A DNA stretch of 64,000 nt from Diadophis punctatus similis. Taxonomy: Eukaryota; Chordata; Lepidosauria; Squamata; Dipsadidae. How positions within the stretch are numbered: the stretch's first letter is position 1; every line of letters begins with the position of its first letter. Shown here one piece after another: positions 25,309 through 37,711 of this stretch. The position numbers and the translations under genes were made by a program. A model generated the notes under the pieces. That model did no database searches, had not been told where the DNA came from, and saw only the letters and a list, made by a program, of their open reading frames with translations. Location of the stretch: contig JALIGW010000057.1 of NCBI GenBank assembly GCA_023053685.1, forward strand, positions 1,972,710 through 2,036,709, written 5' to 3'.

Positions 25309-26216
25309 AGCCTCTGCATTTTCTCTCTAGCTGACATTTTCCAGATGTGAAGAAGCAGAGTTCAAAGATTATGCTGAAATCTACCACATAAATTCCTATC
25401 TAGCTGACATTTTTCAGATGTGATGAAGCAGAGTTCCAGGATTATGCTGAAATCAGCCTCTGCATTTTCTCTCTAGCTGACATTCTCCAGATGTGCAGAA
25501 GCAGAGTTCAAAGATTATGCTGAAATCTACCACATCAATTTCTCTCTAGCTGACATTTTCCAGATGTGCGGAAGCAGAGTTCCAGGATTATGCTGAAATC
25601 TGCCTTGCAATTTTTCTCCAGGTGAAAATTTCCAGATGTGGACAACCAGTGTTCAAAGACTATGCTGAAATCTAACATATCAATTTCTCTCTAGCTGACA
25701 TTTTCCAGATGAGCGCAAGCAGAGTTCAAAGATTATGGTGAACTCTACCACATCAATTTCTCTCTAGCTTACATTTTCCAGATGTGCAGAAGCAGAGTTC
25801 AAAGATTATGCTGAAATCTAACACATCAATTTCTCTCTAGCTGAAATTTTCTAGGTGTGCACAAGCAGAGTTCCAGGATTATGCTGAAATCTGCCTCTGC
25901 ATTTTCCCTCTAGCTGACATTTTCCAGATGTGCAGAAGCAGAGTTCAAAGATTATGGTGAAATCTACCACATCAATTTCTCTCTAGCTGACATTTTGCAG
26001 ACATGCAGAAGCAGCGTTCCAGGATTGTGCTGAAAACCACCACATCAATTTCTCTCTAGCTGACTTTTCCAGATGTGCAGAAGCAGAGTGCCAGGATTTT
26101 GCTGTAACCACTACATCAATTTCTCTCTAGCTGACTTTTCCAGATGTGCAGAAGCACATGTCCAGGATTATGCTGAAATCTGCCTTGCAATTTCTCTCTA
26201 GCTGACTTTTCCAGAT
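25309..26216 (+). repeat. Transition block with a conversion-like switch at 25920
   Basis: 25309-25920 matches 27980-28591 at an offset of 2671 bp. At 25921 the sequence switches to the GATTATGGTGAAATC and TGCAGACATG monomers, which align with 21376 onward at an offset of 4545 bp. The switch falls in GACATTTTCCAGATGTGCAG, common to both. This is the entry into the 2384 bp tandem expansion. Confidence 0.8.
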
Positions 26217-28600
26217 GTGCAGGAGAGTTCCAGGATTATGCTGAAATCTACATCAATTTCTCTCTAGCTGACATTTTCCAGATGTGCAGAAGCAGAGTTC
26301 AAAGATTATGCTGAAATCTACACATCAATTTCTCTCTAGCTGACTTTTCCAGATGTGCAGAAGCAGAGTTCCAGGATTATGCTGAAATCTACATCAATTT
26401 CTCTCAAGCTGACATTTTCCAGATGTGCAGAAGCAGAGTGCCAGGATTTTGCTGTAACCACCACATCAATTTCTCTCTAGCTGACTTTCCCAGATGTGCA
26501 GAAGCACATGTCCAGGATTATGCTGAAATCTGCCTTGTAATTTCTCTCTAGCTGACTTTTCCAGATGTGCAGGAGTGTTCCAGGATTATGCTGAAATCTA
26601 CATCAATTTCTCTCAAGCTGACATTTTCCAGATGTACAGAAGCAGAGTTCCAGGTGTATGCTGAAATCTGCCTTGCAATTTCTCTCTAGCTGACTTTTCG
26701 CAGATGTGCAGAAGCAGAGTTCCAGGATTATGCTGAAAACCACCACATCAATTTCTCTCTAGCTGACATTTCCAGATGTGCAGAAGCAGAGTTCCAGCAT
26801 TATGCTGAAATCTGCCACATAAACTTCTCTCTAGCTGACATTTTCCAGATGTGCAGAAGCAGAGTTCAAAGATTATGCTGAAATCTAACACATCAATTTC
26901 TCTCTAGCTGAAATTTTCTAGGTGTGCACAAGCAGAGTTCCAGGATTATGCTGAAATCTGCCTCTGCATTTTCCCTCTAGCTGACATTTTCCAGATGTGA
27001 AGAAGCAGAGTTCAAAGATTCTGCTGAAATCTACCACATAAATTCCTATGTAGCTGACATTTTTCAGATGTGATGAAGCAGAGTTCCAGGATTATGCTGA
27101 AAGCAGCCTCTGCATTTTCTCTCTAGCTTACATTTTCCAGATGTGCAGAAGCAGAGTTCAAAGATTATGCTGAAATCTAACACATCAATTTCTCTCTAGC
27201 TGAAATTTAATAGATGTGCAAAAGCAGAGTTCCAGGATTATGCTGAAATCTGCCTCTGCATTTTCCCTCTAGCTGACATTTTCCAGATGTGCGGAAGCAG
27301 AGTTCCAGGATTATGCTGAAATCAGCCTCTGCATTTTCTCTCTAGCTGACATTTTTCAGATGTTCGGAAGCAGAGAGCAAAGATTATGCTGAAATCAACC
27401 ACATAAATTTTCCTCAGCTGACATTCTCCAGATGTGCAGAAGCAGAGTTCAAAGATTATGCTGAAATCTACGACATCAATTTCTCTCTAGCTTACATTTT
27501 CTAGATGTGCAGAAGCAGAGTTCCAGCATTATGCTGAAATCTGCCACATAAAATTCTCTCTAGCTGACATTTTCCAGATGTGCAGAAGCAGAGTTCAAAT
27601 ATTATGCTGAAATCTACCATACCAATTTCTCTCTAGCTGACATTTGCCAGATGTGAAGAAGCAGAGTTCCAGGATTGTGCTGAAATCTACCATACCAATT
27701 TCTCTCTAGCTAACATTTGCCAGATGTGAAGAAGCAGAGTTCCAGGATTGTGCTGAAAACCACCACATCAATTTCTCTCTAGCTGACATTTTCCAGATGA
27801 GCGCAAGCAGAGTTCAAAGATTATGGTGAACTCTACCACATCAATTTCTCTCTAGCTTACATTTTCCAGATGTGAAGAAGCAGAGTTCAAACATTATGCT
27901 GAAATCTACCACATCAATTTCTCTCTAGCTGACATTTGCCAGATGTGCAGAAGCAGATTTCCAGGATTTTGCTGAAATCAGCCTCTGCATTTTCTCTCTA
28001 GCTGACATTTTCCAGATGTGAAGAAGCAGAGTTCAAAGATTATGCTGAAATCTACCACATAAATTCCTATCTAGCTGACATTTTTCAGATGTGATGAAGC
28101 AGAGTTCCAGGATTATGCTGAAATCAGCCTCTGCATTTTCTCTCTAGCTGACATTCTCCAGATGTGCAGAAGCAGAGTTCAAAGATTATGCTGAAATCTA
28201 CCACATCAATTTCTCTCTAGCTGACATTTTCCAGATGTGCGGAAGCAGAGTTCCAGGATTATGCTGAAATCTGCCTTGCAATTTTTCTCCAGGTGAAAAT
28301 TTCCAGATGTGGACAACCAGTGTTCAAAGACTATGCTGAAATCTAACATATCAATTTCTCTCTAGCTGACATTTTCCAGATGAGCGCAAGCAGAGTTCAA
28401 AGATTATGGTGAACTCTACCACATCAATTTCTCTCTAGCTTACATTTTCCAGATGTGCAGAAGCAGAGTTCAAAGATTATGCTGAAATCTAACACATCAA
28501 TTTCTCTCTAGCTGAAATTTTCTAGGTGTGCACAAGCAGAGTTCCAGGATTATGCTGAAATCTGCCTCTGCATTTTCCCTCTAGCTGACATTTTCCAGAT
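26217..28600 (+). repeat. 2384 bp tandem HOR unit, copy 1
   Basis: GTGCAGGAGAG at 26217 recurs at 28601 and again at 30985, defining a 2384 bp unit of about 33 monomers. The rare GATTTTGCTGAAATCAGC variant at 27962 recurs at 30346 in step. The unit carries the short-monomer module at its start and the CAGGTGAAAATTTCC and GATGAGCGCAAG monomers near its end. One visible difference from copy 2 is CTAACATTTGCC near 27712 against CTGACATTTGCC near 30096. Confidence 0.93.
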
Positions 28601-30984
28601 GTGCAGGAGAGTTCCAGGATTATGCTGAAATCTACATCAATTTCTCTCTAGCTGACATTTTCCAGATGTGCAGAAGCAGAGTTCAAAGATTATGCTGAAA
28701 TCTACACATCAATTTCTCTCTAGCTGACTTTTCCAGATGTGCAGAAGCAGAGTTCCAGGATTATGCTGAAATCTACATCAATTTCTCTCAAGCTGACATT
28801 TTCCAGATGTGCAGAAGCAGAGTGCCAGGATTTTGCTGTAACCACCACATCAATTTCTCTCTAGCTGACTTTCCCAGATGTGCAGAAGCACATGTCCAGG
28901 ATTATGCTGAAATCTGCCTTGTAATTTCTCTCTAGCTGACTTTTCCAGATGTGCAGGAGTGTTCCAGGATTATGCTGAAATCTACATCAATTTCTCTCAA
29001 GCTGACATTTTCCAGATGTACAGAAGCAGAGTTCCAGGTGTATGCTGAAATCTGCCTTGCAATTTCTCTCTAGCTGACTTTTCGCAGATGTGCAGAAGCA
29101 GAGTTCCAGGATTATGCTGAAAACCACCACATCAATTTCTCTCTAGCTGACATTTCCAGATGTGCAGAAGCAGAGTTCCAGCATTATGCTGAAATCTGCC
29201 ACATAAACTTCTCTCTAGCTGACATTTTCCAGATGTGCAGAAGCAGAGTTCAAAGATTATGCTGAAATCTAACACATCAATTTCTCTCTAGCTGAAATTT
29301 TCTAGGTGTGCACAAGCAGAGTTCCAGGATTATGCTGAAATCTGCCTCTGCATTTTCCCTCTAGCTGACATTTTCCAGATGTGAAGAAGCAGAGTTCAAA
29401 GATTCTGCTGAAATCTACCACATAAATTCCTATGTAGCTGACATTTTTCAGATGTGATGAAGCAGAGTTCCAGGATTATGCTGAAAGCAGCCTCTGCATT
29501 TTCTCTCTAGCTTACATTTTCCAGATGTGCAGAAGCAGAGTTCAAAGATTATGCTGAAATCTAACACATCAATTTCTCTCTAGCTGAAATTTAATAGATG
29601 TGCAAAAGCAGAGTTCCAGGATTATGCTGAAATCTGCCTCTGCATTTTCCCTCTAGCTGACATTTTCCAGATGTGCGGAAGCAGAGTTCCAGGATTATGC
29701 TGAAATCAGCCTCTGCATTTTCTCTCTAGCTGACATTTTTCAGATGTTCGGAAGCAGAGAGCAAAGATTATGCTGAAATCAACCACATAAATTTTCCTCA
29801 GCTGACATTCTCCAGATGTGCAGAAGCAGAGTTCAAAGATTATGCTGAAATCTACGACATCAATTTCTCTCTAGCTTACATTTTCTAGATGTGCAGAAGC
29901 AGAGTTCCAGCATTATGCTGAAATCTGCCACATAAAATTCTCTCTAGCTGACATTTTCCAGATGTGCAGAAGCAGAGTTCAAATATTATGCTGAAATCTA
30001 CCATACCAATTTCTCTCTAGCTGACATTTGCCAGATGTGAAGAAGCAGAGTTCCAGGATTGTGCTGAAATCTACCATACCAATTTCTCTCTAGCTGACAT
30101 TTGCCAGATGTGAAGAAGCAGAGTTCCAGGATTGTGCTGAAAACCACCACATCAATTTCTCTCTAGCTGACATTTTCCAGATGAGCGCAAGCAGAGTTCA
30201 AAGATTATGGTGAACTCTACCACATCAATTTCTCTCTAGCTTACATTTTCCAGATGTGAAGAAGCAGAGTTCAAACATTATGCTGAAATCTACCACATCA
30301 ATTTCTCTCTAGCTGACATTTGCCAGATGTGCAGAAGCAGATTTCCAGGATTTTGCTGAAATCAGCCTCTGCATTTTCTCTCTAGCTGACATTTTCCAGA
30401 TGTGAAGAAGCAGAGTTCAAAGATTATGCTGAAATCTACCACATAAATTCCTATCTAGCTGACATTTTTCAGATGTGATGAAGCAGAGTTCCAGGATTAT
30501 GCTGAAATCAGCCTCTGCATTTTCTCTCTAGCTGACATTCTCCAGATGTGCAGAAGCAGAGTTCAAAGATTATGCTGAAATCTACCACATCAATTTCTCT
30601 CTAGCTGACATTTTCCAGATGTGCGGAAGCAGAGTTCCAGGATTATGCTGAAATCTGCCTTGCAATTTTTCTCCAGGTGAAAATTTCCAGATGTGGACAA
30701 CCAGTGTTCAAAGACTATGCTGAAATCTAACATATCAATTTCTCTCTAGCTGACATTTTCCAGATGAGCGCAAGCAGAGTTCAAAGATTATGGTGAACTC
30801 TACCACATCAATTTCTCTCTAGCTTACATTTTCCAGATGTGCAGAAGCAGAGTTCAAAGATTATGCTGAAATCTAACACATCAATTTCTCTCTAGCTGAA
30901 ATTTTCTAGGTGTGCACAAGCAGAGTTCCAGGATTATGCTGAAATCTGCCTCTGCATTTTCCCTCTAGCTGACATTTTCCAGAT
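28601..30984 (+). repeat. 2384 bp tandem HOR unit, copy 2
   Basis: This is a head-to-tail repeat of 26217-28600 with very few differences. A third copy begins at 30985 but is followed for only about 138 bp, to 31122. There GTGCAGAAG is replaced by GTGCTGAAG and the array changes to the 1374 bp periodicity. Confidence 0.93.
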
Positions 30985-32358
30985 GTGCAGGAGAGTTCCA
31001 GGATTATGCTGAAATCTACATCAATTTCTCTCTAGCTGACATTTTCCAGATGTGCAGAAGCAGAGTTCAAAGATTATGCTGAAATCTACACATCAATTTC
31101 TCTCTAGCTGACTTTTCCAGATGTGCTGAAGCAGAGTTCCAGGATTATGCTGAAAGCAGCCTCTGCATTTTCTCTCTAGCTGACATTCTCCAGATGTGCA
31201 GAAGCAGAGTTCAAAGATTATGCTGAAATCTGACATCAATTTCTCTCTAGCTTACATTTTCTAGATGTGCAAAAGCAGAGTTCCAGCATTATGCTGAAAT
31301 CTGCCACATAAAATTCTCTCTAGCTGACATTTTCCAGATGTGCAGAAGCAGAGTTCAAATATTATGCTGAAATCTACCATACCAATTTCTCTCTAGCTGA
31401 CATTTGCCAGATGTGAAGAAGCAGAGTTCCAGGATTGTGCTGAAATCTACCATACCAATTTCTCTCTAGCTGACATTTGCCAGATGTGAAGAAGCAGAGT
31501 TCCAGGATTGTGCTGAAAACCACCACATCAATTTCTCTCTAGCTTACATTTTCCAGATGTGCAGAAGCAGAGTTCCAGGATTTTGCTGAAATGTGCCTTG
31601 CAATTTCTCTCTAGCTGACTTTTCCAGATGTGAAGAAGCAGAGTTCAAACATTATGCTGAAATCTACCACATCAATTTCTCTCTAGCTGACATTTGCCAG
31701 ATGTGCAGAAGCAGATTTCCAGGATTATGCTGAAATCAGCCTCTGCATTTTCTCTCTAGCTGACATTTTCCAGATGTGAAGAAGCAGAGTTCAAAGATTA
31801 TGCTGAAATCTACCACATAAATTCCTATCTAGCTGACATTTTTCAGATGTGATGAAGCAGAGTTCCAGGATTATGCTGAAATCAGCCTCTGCATTTTCTC
31901 TCTAGCTGACATTCTCCAGATGTGCAGAAGCAGAGTTCAAAGATTATGCTGAAATCTACCACATCAATTTCTCTCTAGCTGACATTTTCCAGATGTGCGG
32001 AAGCAGAGTTCCAGTATTATGCTGAAATCTGCCTTGCAATTTTTCTCCAGGTGAAAATTTCCAGATGTGGACAACCAGTGTTCAAAGACTATGCTGAAAT
32101 CTAACATATCAATTTCTCTCTAGCTGACATTTTCCAGATGAGCGCAAGCAGAGTTCAAAGATTATGGTGAACTCTACCACATCAATTTCTCTCTAGCTTA
32201 CATTTTCCAGATGTGCAGAAGCAGAGTTCAAAGATTATGCTGAAATCTAACACATCAATTTCTCTCTAGCTGAAATTTTCTAGGTGTGCACAAGCAGAGT
32301 TCCAGGATTATGCTGAAATCTGCCTCTGCATTTTCCCTCTAGCTGACATTTTCCAGAT
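30985..32358 (+). repeat. 1374 bp tandem HOR unit, copy 1
   Basis: GTGCAGGAGAG at 30985 recurs at 32359, and GTGCTGAAG at 31123 recurs at 32497, giving a period of 1374 bp (about 19 monomers). The periodicity can be followed back to about 30250, so the earlier flank also belongs to a partial unit. A private GCAAAAGCAGAG variant with CCAGCATTATG is shared by both copies (near 31269 and 32643). Confidence 0.92.
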
Positions 32359-33570
32359 GTGCAGGAGAGTTCCAGGATTATGCTGAAATCTACATCAATT
32401 TCTCTCTAGCTGACATTTTCCAGATGTGCAGAAGCAGAGTTCAAAGATTATGCTGAAATCTACACATCAATTTCTCTCTAGCTGACTTTTCCAGATGTGC
32501 TGAAGCAGAGTTCCAGGATTATGCTGAAAGCAGCCTCTGCATTTTCTCTCTAGCTGACATTCTCCAGATGTGCAGAAGCAGAGTTCAAAGATTATGCTGA
32601 AATCTGACATCAATTTCTCTCTAGCTTACATTTTCTAGATGTGCAAAAGCAGAGTTCCAGCATTATGCTGAAATCTGCCACATAAAATTCTCTCTAGCTG
32701 ACATTTTCCAGATGTGCAGAAGCAGAGTTCAAATATTATGCTGAAATCTACCATACCAATTTCTCTCTAGCTGACATTTGCCAGATGTGAAGAAGCAGAG
32801 TTCCAGGATTGTGCTGAAATCTACCATACCAATTTCTCTCTAGCTGACATTTGCCAGATGTGAAGAAGCAGAGTTCCAGGATTGTGCTGAAAACCACCAC
32901 ATCAATTTCTCTCTAGCTTACATTTTCCAGATGTGCAGAAGCAGAGTTCCAGGATTTTGCTGAAATGTGCCTTGCAATTTCTCTCTAGCTGACTTTTCCA
33001 GATGTGAAGAAGCAGAGTTCAAACATTATGCTGAAATCTACCACATCAATTTCTCTCTAGCTGACATTTGCCAGATGTGCAGAAGCAGATTTCCAGGATT
33101 ATGCTGAAATCAGCCTCTGCATTTTCTCTCTAGCTGACATTTTCCAGATGTGAAGAAGCAGAGTTCAAAGATTATGCTGAAATCTACCACATAAATTCCT
33201 ATCTAGCTGACATTTTTCAGATGTGATGAAGCAGAGTTCCAGGATTATGCTGAAATCAGCCTCTGCATTTTCTCTCTAGCTGACATTCTCCAGATGTGCA
33301 GAAGCAGAGTTCAAAGATTATGCTGAAATCTACCACATCAATTTCTCTCTAGCTGACATTTTCCAGATGTGCGGAAGCAGAGTTCCAGTATTATGCTGAA
33401 ATCTGCCTTGCAATTTTTCTCCAGGTGAAAATTTCCAGATGTGGACAAGCAGAGTTCAAAGACTATGCTGAAATCTAACATATCAATTTCTCTCTAGCTG
33501 ACATTTTCCAGATGAGCGCAAGCAGAGTTCAAAGATTATGGTGAACTCTACCACATCAATTTCTCTCTAG
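32359..33570 (+). repeat. 1374 bp tandem HOR unit, copy 2 (incomplete)
   Basis: This follows 30985 onward in step until 33570, where CTCTCTAGC is followed by TGACATTTTCC and not TTACATTTTCC. One tract differs: GGACAACCAGTG near 32070 is GGACAAGCAGAG near 33444. The GGACAAGCAGAG form is the one that prevails through region III, so this copy marks the border between regions II and III. Confidence 0.9.
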
Positions 33571-33723
33571 CTGACATTTTCCAGATGTGCAGAAGCAGAG
33601 TTCAAAGATTATGCTGAAATCTACACATCAATTTCTCTCTAGCTGACTTTTCCAGATGTGCAGAAGCAGAGTTCCAGGATTATGCTGAAATCTGCCTTGT
33701 AATTTCTCTCTAGCTGACTTTTC

Positions 33724-34738
33724 CAGATGTGCAGAAGCAGAGTGCCAGGATTTTGCTGTAACCACCACATCAATTTCTCTCTAGCTGACTTTCCCAGATG
33801 TGCAGAAGCACATGTCCAGGATTATGCTGAAATCTGCCTTGTAATTTCTCTCTAGCTGACTTTTCCAGATGTGCAGGAGTGTTCCAGGATTATGCTGAAA
33901 TCTACATCAATTTCTCTCAAGCTGACATTTTCCAGATGTACAGAACCAGAGTTCCAGGTGTATGCTGAAATCTGCCTTGCAATTTCTCTCTAGCTGACTT
34001 TTCGCAGATGTGCAGAAGCAGAGTTCCAGGATTATGCTGAAAACCACCACATCAATTTCTCTCTAGCTGACTTTTCCAGATGTGCAGAAGCAGAGTTCCA
34101 GCATTATGCTGAAATCTGCCACATAAACTTCTCTCTAGCTGACATTTTCCAGATGTGCAGAAGCAGAGTTCAAAGATTATGCTGAAATCTGCCTTGCAAT
34201 TTGTCTCCAAGTGAAATTTTCCAGATGTGGAGAAGCAGACTTCAGAGATTATGCTGAAATCTACCACATCAATCTCTCTCTAGCTGACTTTTCCAGATGT
34301 GCAGAAGCAGAGTTCCAGCATTATGCTGAAATCTACCACATCAATTTCTCTCTAGCTGACATTTTCCAGATGTGAGGAAGCAGTGTTCCAGGATTATGCT
34401 GAAATCAGCCTCTGCATTTTCTCTCTAGCTGACATTTTCCAGATGTGCAGAAGCAGAGTTCCAAGATTATGCTGAAATCTGCCTTGCAATTTCTCTCTAG
34501 CTGACATTTTCCAGATGAGCGCAAGCAGAGTTCAAAGATTATGGTGAACTCTACCACATCAATTTCTCTCTAGCTTACATTTTCCAGATGTGCAGAAGCA
34601 GAGTTCAAAGATTATGCTGAAATCTAACACATCAATTTCTCTCTAGCTGAAATTTTCTAGATGTGCACAAGCAGAGTTCCAGGATTATGCTGAAATCTGC
34701 CTCTGCATTTTCCCTCTAGCTGACATTTTCCAGATGTG
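33724..34738 (+). repeat. Segment duplicated at 38191-39205 (offset 4467 bp)
   Basis: Both copies carry the short-monomer module, the TTTCGCAGATG monomer, a TTTGTCTCCAAGTG monomer and a GATGTGAGGAAGCAG monomer in the same order. I noticed differences at about 33749 (GCTGTAACC versus GCTCTAACC), about 33946 (AGAACCAGAG versus AGAAGCAGAG) and about 34650 (CTGAAATTTTC versus CTGACATTTTC). The match stops at GATGTG, where this copy goes to CTGAAG and the other to AAGAAG. Confidence 0.87.
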
Positions 34739-36273
34739 CTGAAGCAGAGTTCCAGGATTATGCTGAAATCAGCCTCTGCATTTTCTCTCTAGCTGACATT
34801 CTCCAGATGTGCTGAAGCAGAGTTCAAAGATTATGGTGAACTCTACCACATCAATTTCTCTCTAGCTTACATTTTCCAGATGTGCAGAAGCAGAGTTCAA
34901 AGATTATGCTGAAATCTAACACATCAATTTCTCTCTAGCTGAAATTTTCTAGATGTGCAAAAGCAGAGTTCCAGGATTATGCTGAAATCTGCCTCTGCAT
35001 TTTCCCTCTAGCTGACATTTTCCAGATGTGCGGAAGCAGAGTTCCAGGATTATGCTGAAATCAGCCTCTGCATTTTCTCTCCAGCTGACATTTTTCAGAT
35101 GTTCGGAAGCAGAGAGCAAAGATTATGCTGAAATCAACCACATAAATTTTCCCCAGCTGACATTCTCCAGATGTGCAGAAGCAGAGTTCAAAGATTATGC
35201 TGAAATCTACGACATCAATTTCTCTCTAGCTTACATTTTCTAGATGTGCAGAAGCAGAGTTCCAGCATTATGCTGAAATCTGCCACATAAAATTCTCTCT
35301 AGCTGACATTTTCCAGATGTGCAGAAGCAGAGTTCAAATATTATGCTGAAATCTACCATACCAATTTCTCTCTAGCTGACATTTGCCAGATGTGAAGAAG
35401 CAGAGTTCCAGGATTGTGCTGAAATCTACCATACCAATTTCTCTCTAGCTGACATTTGCCAGATGTGAAGAAGCAGAGTTCCAGGATTGTGCTGAAAACC
35501 ACCACATCAATTTCTCTCTAGCTTACATTTTCCAGATGTGCAGAAGCAGAGTTCCAGGATTTTGCTGAAATGTGCCTTGCAATTTCTCTCTAGCTGACTT
35601 TTCCAGATGTGAAGAAGCAGAGTTCAAACATTATGCTGAAATCTACCACATCAATTTCTCTCTAGCTGACATTTGCCAGATGTGCAGAAGCAGATTTCCA
35701 GGATTATGCTGAAATCAGCCTCTGCATTTTCTCTCTAGCTGACATTTTCCAGATGTGAAGAAGCAGAGTTCAAAGATTATGCTGAAATCTACCACATAAA
35801 TTCCTATCTAGCTGACATTTTTCAGATGTGATGAAGCAGAGTTCCAGGATTATGCTGAAATCAGCCTCTGCATTTTCTCTCTAGCTGACATTCTCCAGAT
35901 GTGCAGAAGCAGAGTTCAAAGATTATGCTGAAATCTACCACATCAATTTCTCTCTAGCTGACATTTTCCAGATGTGCGGAAGCAGAGTTCCAGGATTATG
36001 CTGAAATCTGCCTTGCAATTTTTCTCCAGGTGAAAATTTCCAGATGTGGACAAGGAGAGTTCAAAGACTATGCTGAAATCTAACATATCAATTTCTCTCT
36101 AGCTGACATTTTCCAAATGAGCGCAAGCAGAGTTCAAAGATTATGGTGAACTCTACCACATCAATTTCTCTCTAGCTTACATTTTCCAGATGTGCAGAAG
36201 CAGCGTTCCAGGATTGTGCTGAAAACCACCACATCAATTTCTCTCTAGCTGACTTTTCCAGATGTGCAGAAGC
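34739..36273 (+). repeat. Segment duplicated at 39644-41178 (offset 4905 bp)
   Basis: GATTATGGTGAAC (34833 onward), GATGTGCAA (about 34952) and TTTCCCCAGCTGAC (35148 onward) all recur 4905 bp downstream. Private changes here include TCTCTCCAGCTG at about 35078 in place of TCTCTCTAGCTG, which removes a TAG and lengthens a chance frame. Others are CAAGGAGAG near 36052 and TTCCAAATGAG near 36112. After 36273 this copy skips monomers that 41179 onward retains; the net shortfall is 212 bp by the landmark at 36544 (offset 5117). Confidence 0.86.
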
Positions 36274-36960
36274 ACATGTCCAGGATTATGCTGAAATCTG
36301 CCTTGCAATTTCTCTCTAGCTGACGTTTCCAGATGTGCAGGAGAGTTCCAGGATTATGCTGAAATCTACATCAATTTCTCTCTAGCTGACATTTTCCAGA
36401 TGTGCAGAAGCAGAGTGCCAGGATTTTGCTGTAACCACCACATCAATTTCTCTCTAGCTGACTTTCCCAGATGTGCAGAAGCACATGTCCAGGATTATGC
36501 TGAAATCTGCCTTGTAATTTCTCTCTAGCTGACTTTTCCAGATGTGCAGGAGTGTTCCAGGATTATGCTGAAATCTACATCAATTTCTCTCAAGCTGACA
36601 TTTTCCAGATGTACAGAAGCAGAGTTCCAGGATTATGCTGAAAACCACCACATCAATTTCTCTCTAGCTGACTTTTCCAGATGTGCAGAAGCAGAGTTCC
36701 AGCATTATGCTGAAATCTGCCACATAAACTTCTCTCTAGCTGACATTTTCCAGATGTGCAGAAGCAGAGTTCAAAGATTATGCTGAAATCTGCCTCTGCA
36801 TTTTCCCTCTAGCTGACATTTTCCAGATGTGCGGAAGCAGAGTTCAAAGATTATGCTGAAATCTGCCTTGCAATTTGTCTCCAAGTGAAATTTTCCAGAT
36901 GTGGAGAAGCAGAGTTCAGAGATTATGCTGAAATCTACCACATCAATCTCTCTCTAGCTG

Positions 36961-37711
36961 ACATTTGCCAGATGTGAAGAAGCAGAGTTCCAGGATTGTG
37001 CTGAAAACCACCACATCAATTTCTCTCTAGCTTACATTTTCCAGATGTGCAGAAGCAGAGTTCCAGGATTTTGCTGAAATGTGCCTTGCAATTTCTCTCT
37101 AGCTGACTTTTCCAGATGTGAAGAAGCAGAGTTCAAACATTACGCTGAAATCTACCACATCAATTTCTCTCTAGCTGACATTTGCCAGATGTGCAGAAGC
37201 AGATTTCCAGGATTATGCTGAAATCAGCCTCTGCATTTTCTCTCTAGCTGACATTTTCCAGATGTGAAGAAGCAGAGTTCAAAGATTATGCTGAAATCTA
37301 CCACATAAATTCCTATCTAGCTGACATTTTTCAGATGTGATGAAGCAGAGTTCCAGGATTATGCTGAAATCAGCCTCTGCATTTTCTCTCTAGCTGACAT
37401 TCTCCAGATGTGCAGAAGCAGAGTTCAAAGATTATGCTGAAATCTACCACATCAATTTCTCTCTAGCTGACATTTTCCAGATGTGGAGAAGCAGAGTTCC
37501 AGGATTATGCTGAAATCTGCCTTGCAATTTTTCTCCAGGTGAAAATTTCCAGATGTGGACAAGCAGAGTTCAAAGACTATGCTGAAATCTAACATATCAA
37601 TTTCTCTCTAGCTGACATTTTCCAGATGAGCGCAAGCAGAGTTCAAAGATTATGGTGAACTCTACCACATCAATTTCTCTCTAGCTTACATTTTCCAGAT
37701 GTGCAGAAGCA
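36961..37711 (+). repeat. Local copy of 35452-36202 (offset 1509 bp)
   Basis: After a CATCAATCTCTCTC monomer the sequence jumps to ACATTTGCCAGATGTGAAG and follows 35452 onward in step at 1509 bp. Differences include TTACGCTG at 37140 (TTATGCTG at 35631), which creates a CpG, and GTGGAGAAG at about 37483 (GTGCGGAAG). It ends at 37711, where it switches to the GATTATGGTGAAATC monomer. Confidence 0.84.

Noticed and set aside
34052..34267. Minus-strand open frames of 60 to 71 codons (also 1345-1536, 11696-11887, 14595-14777, 17739-17930, 38519-38734)
   Set aside because: All are antisense satellite with recurrent peptide motifs that simply translate the monomer in shifting frames. None has gene context.
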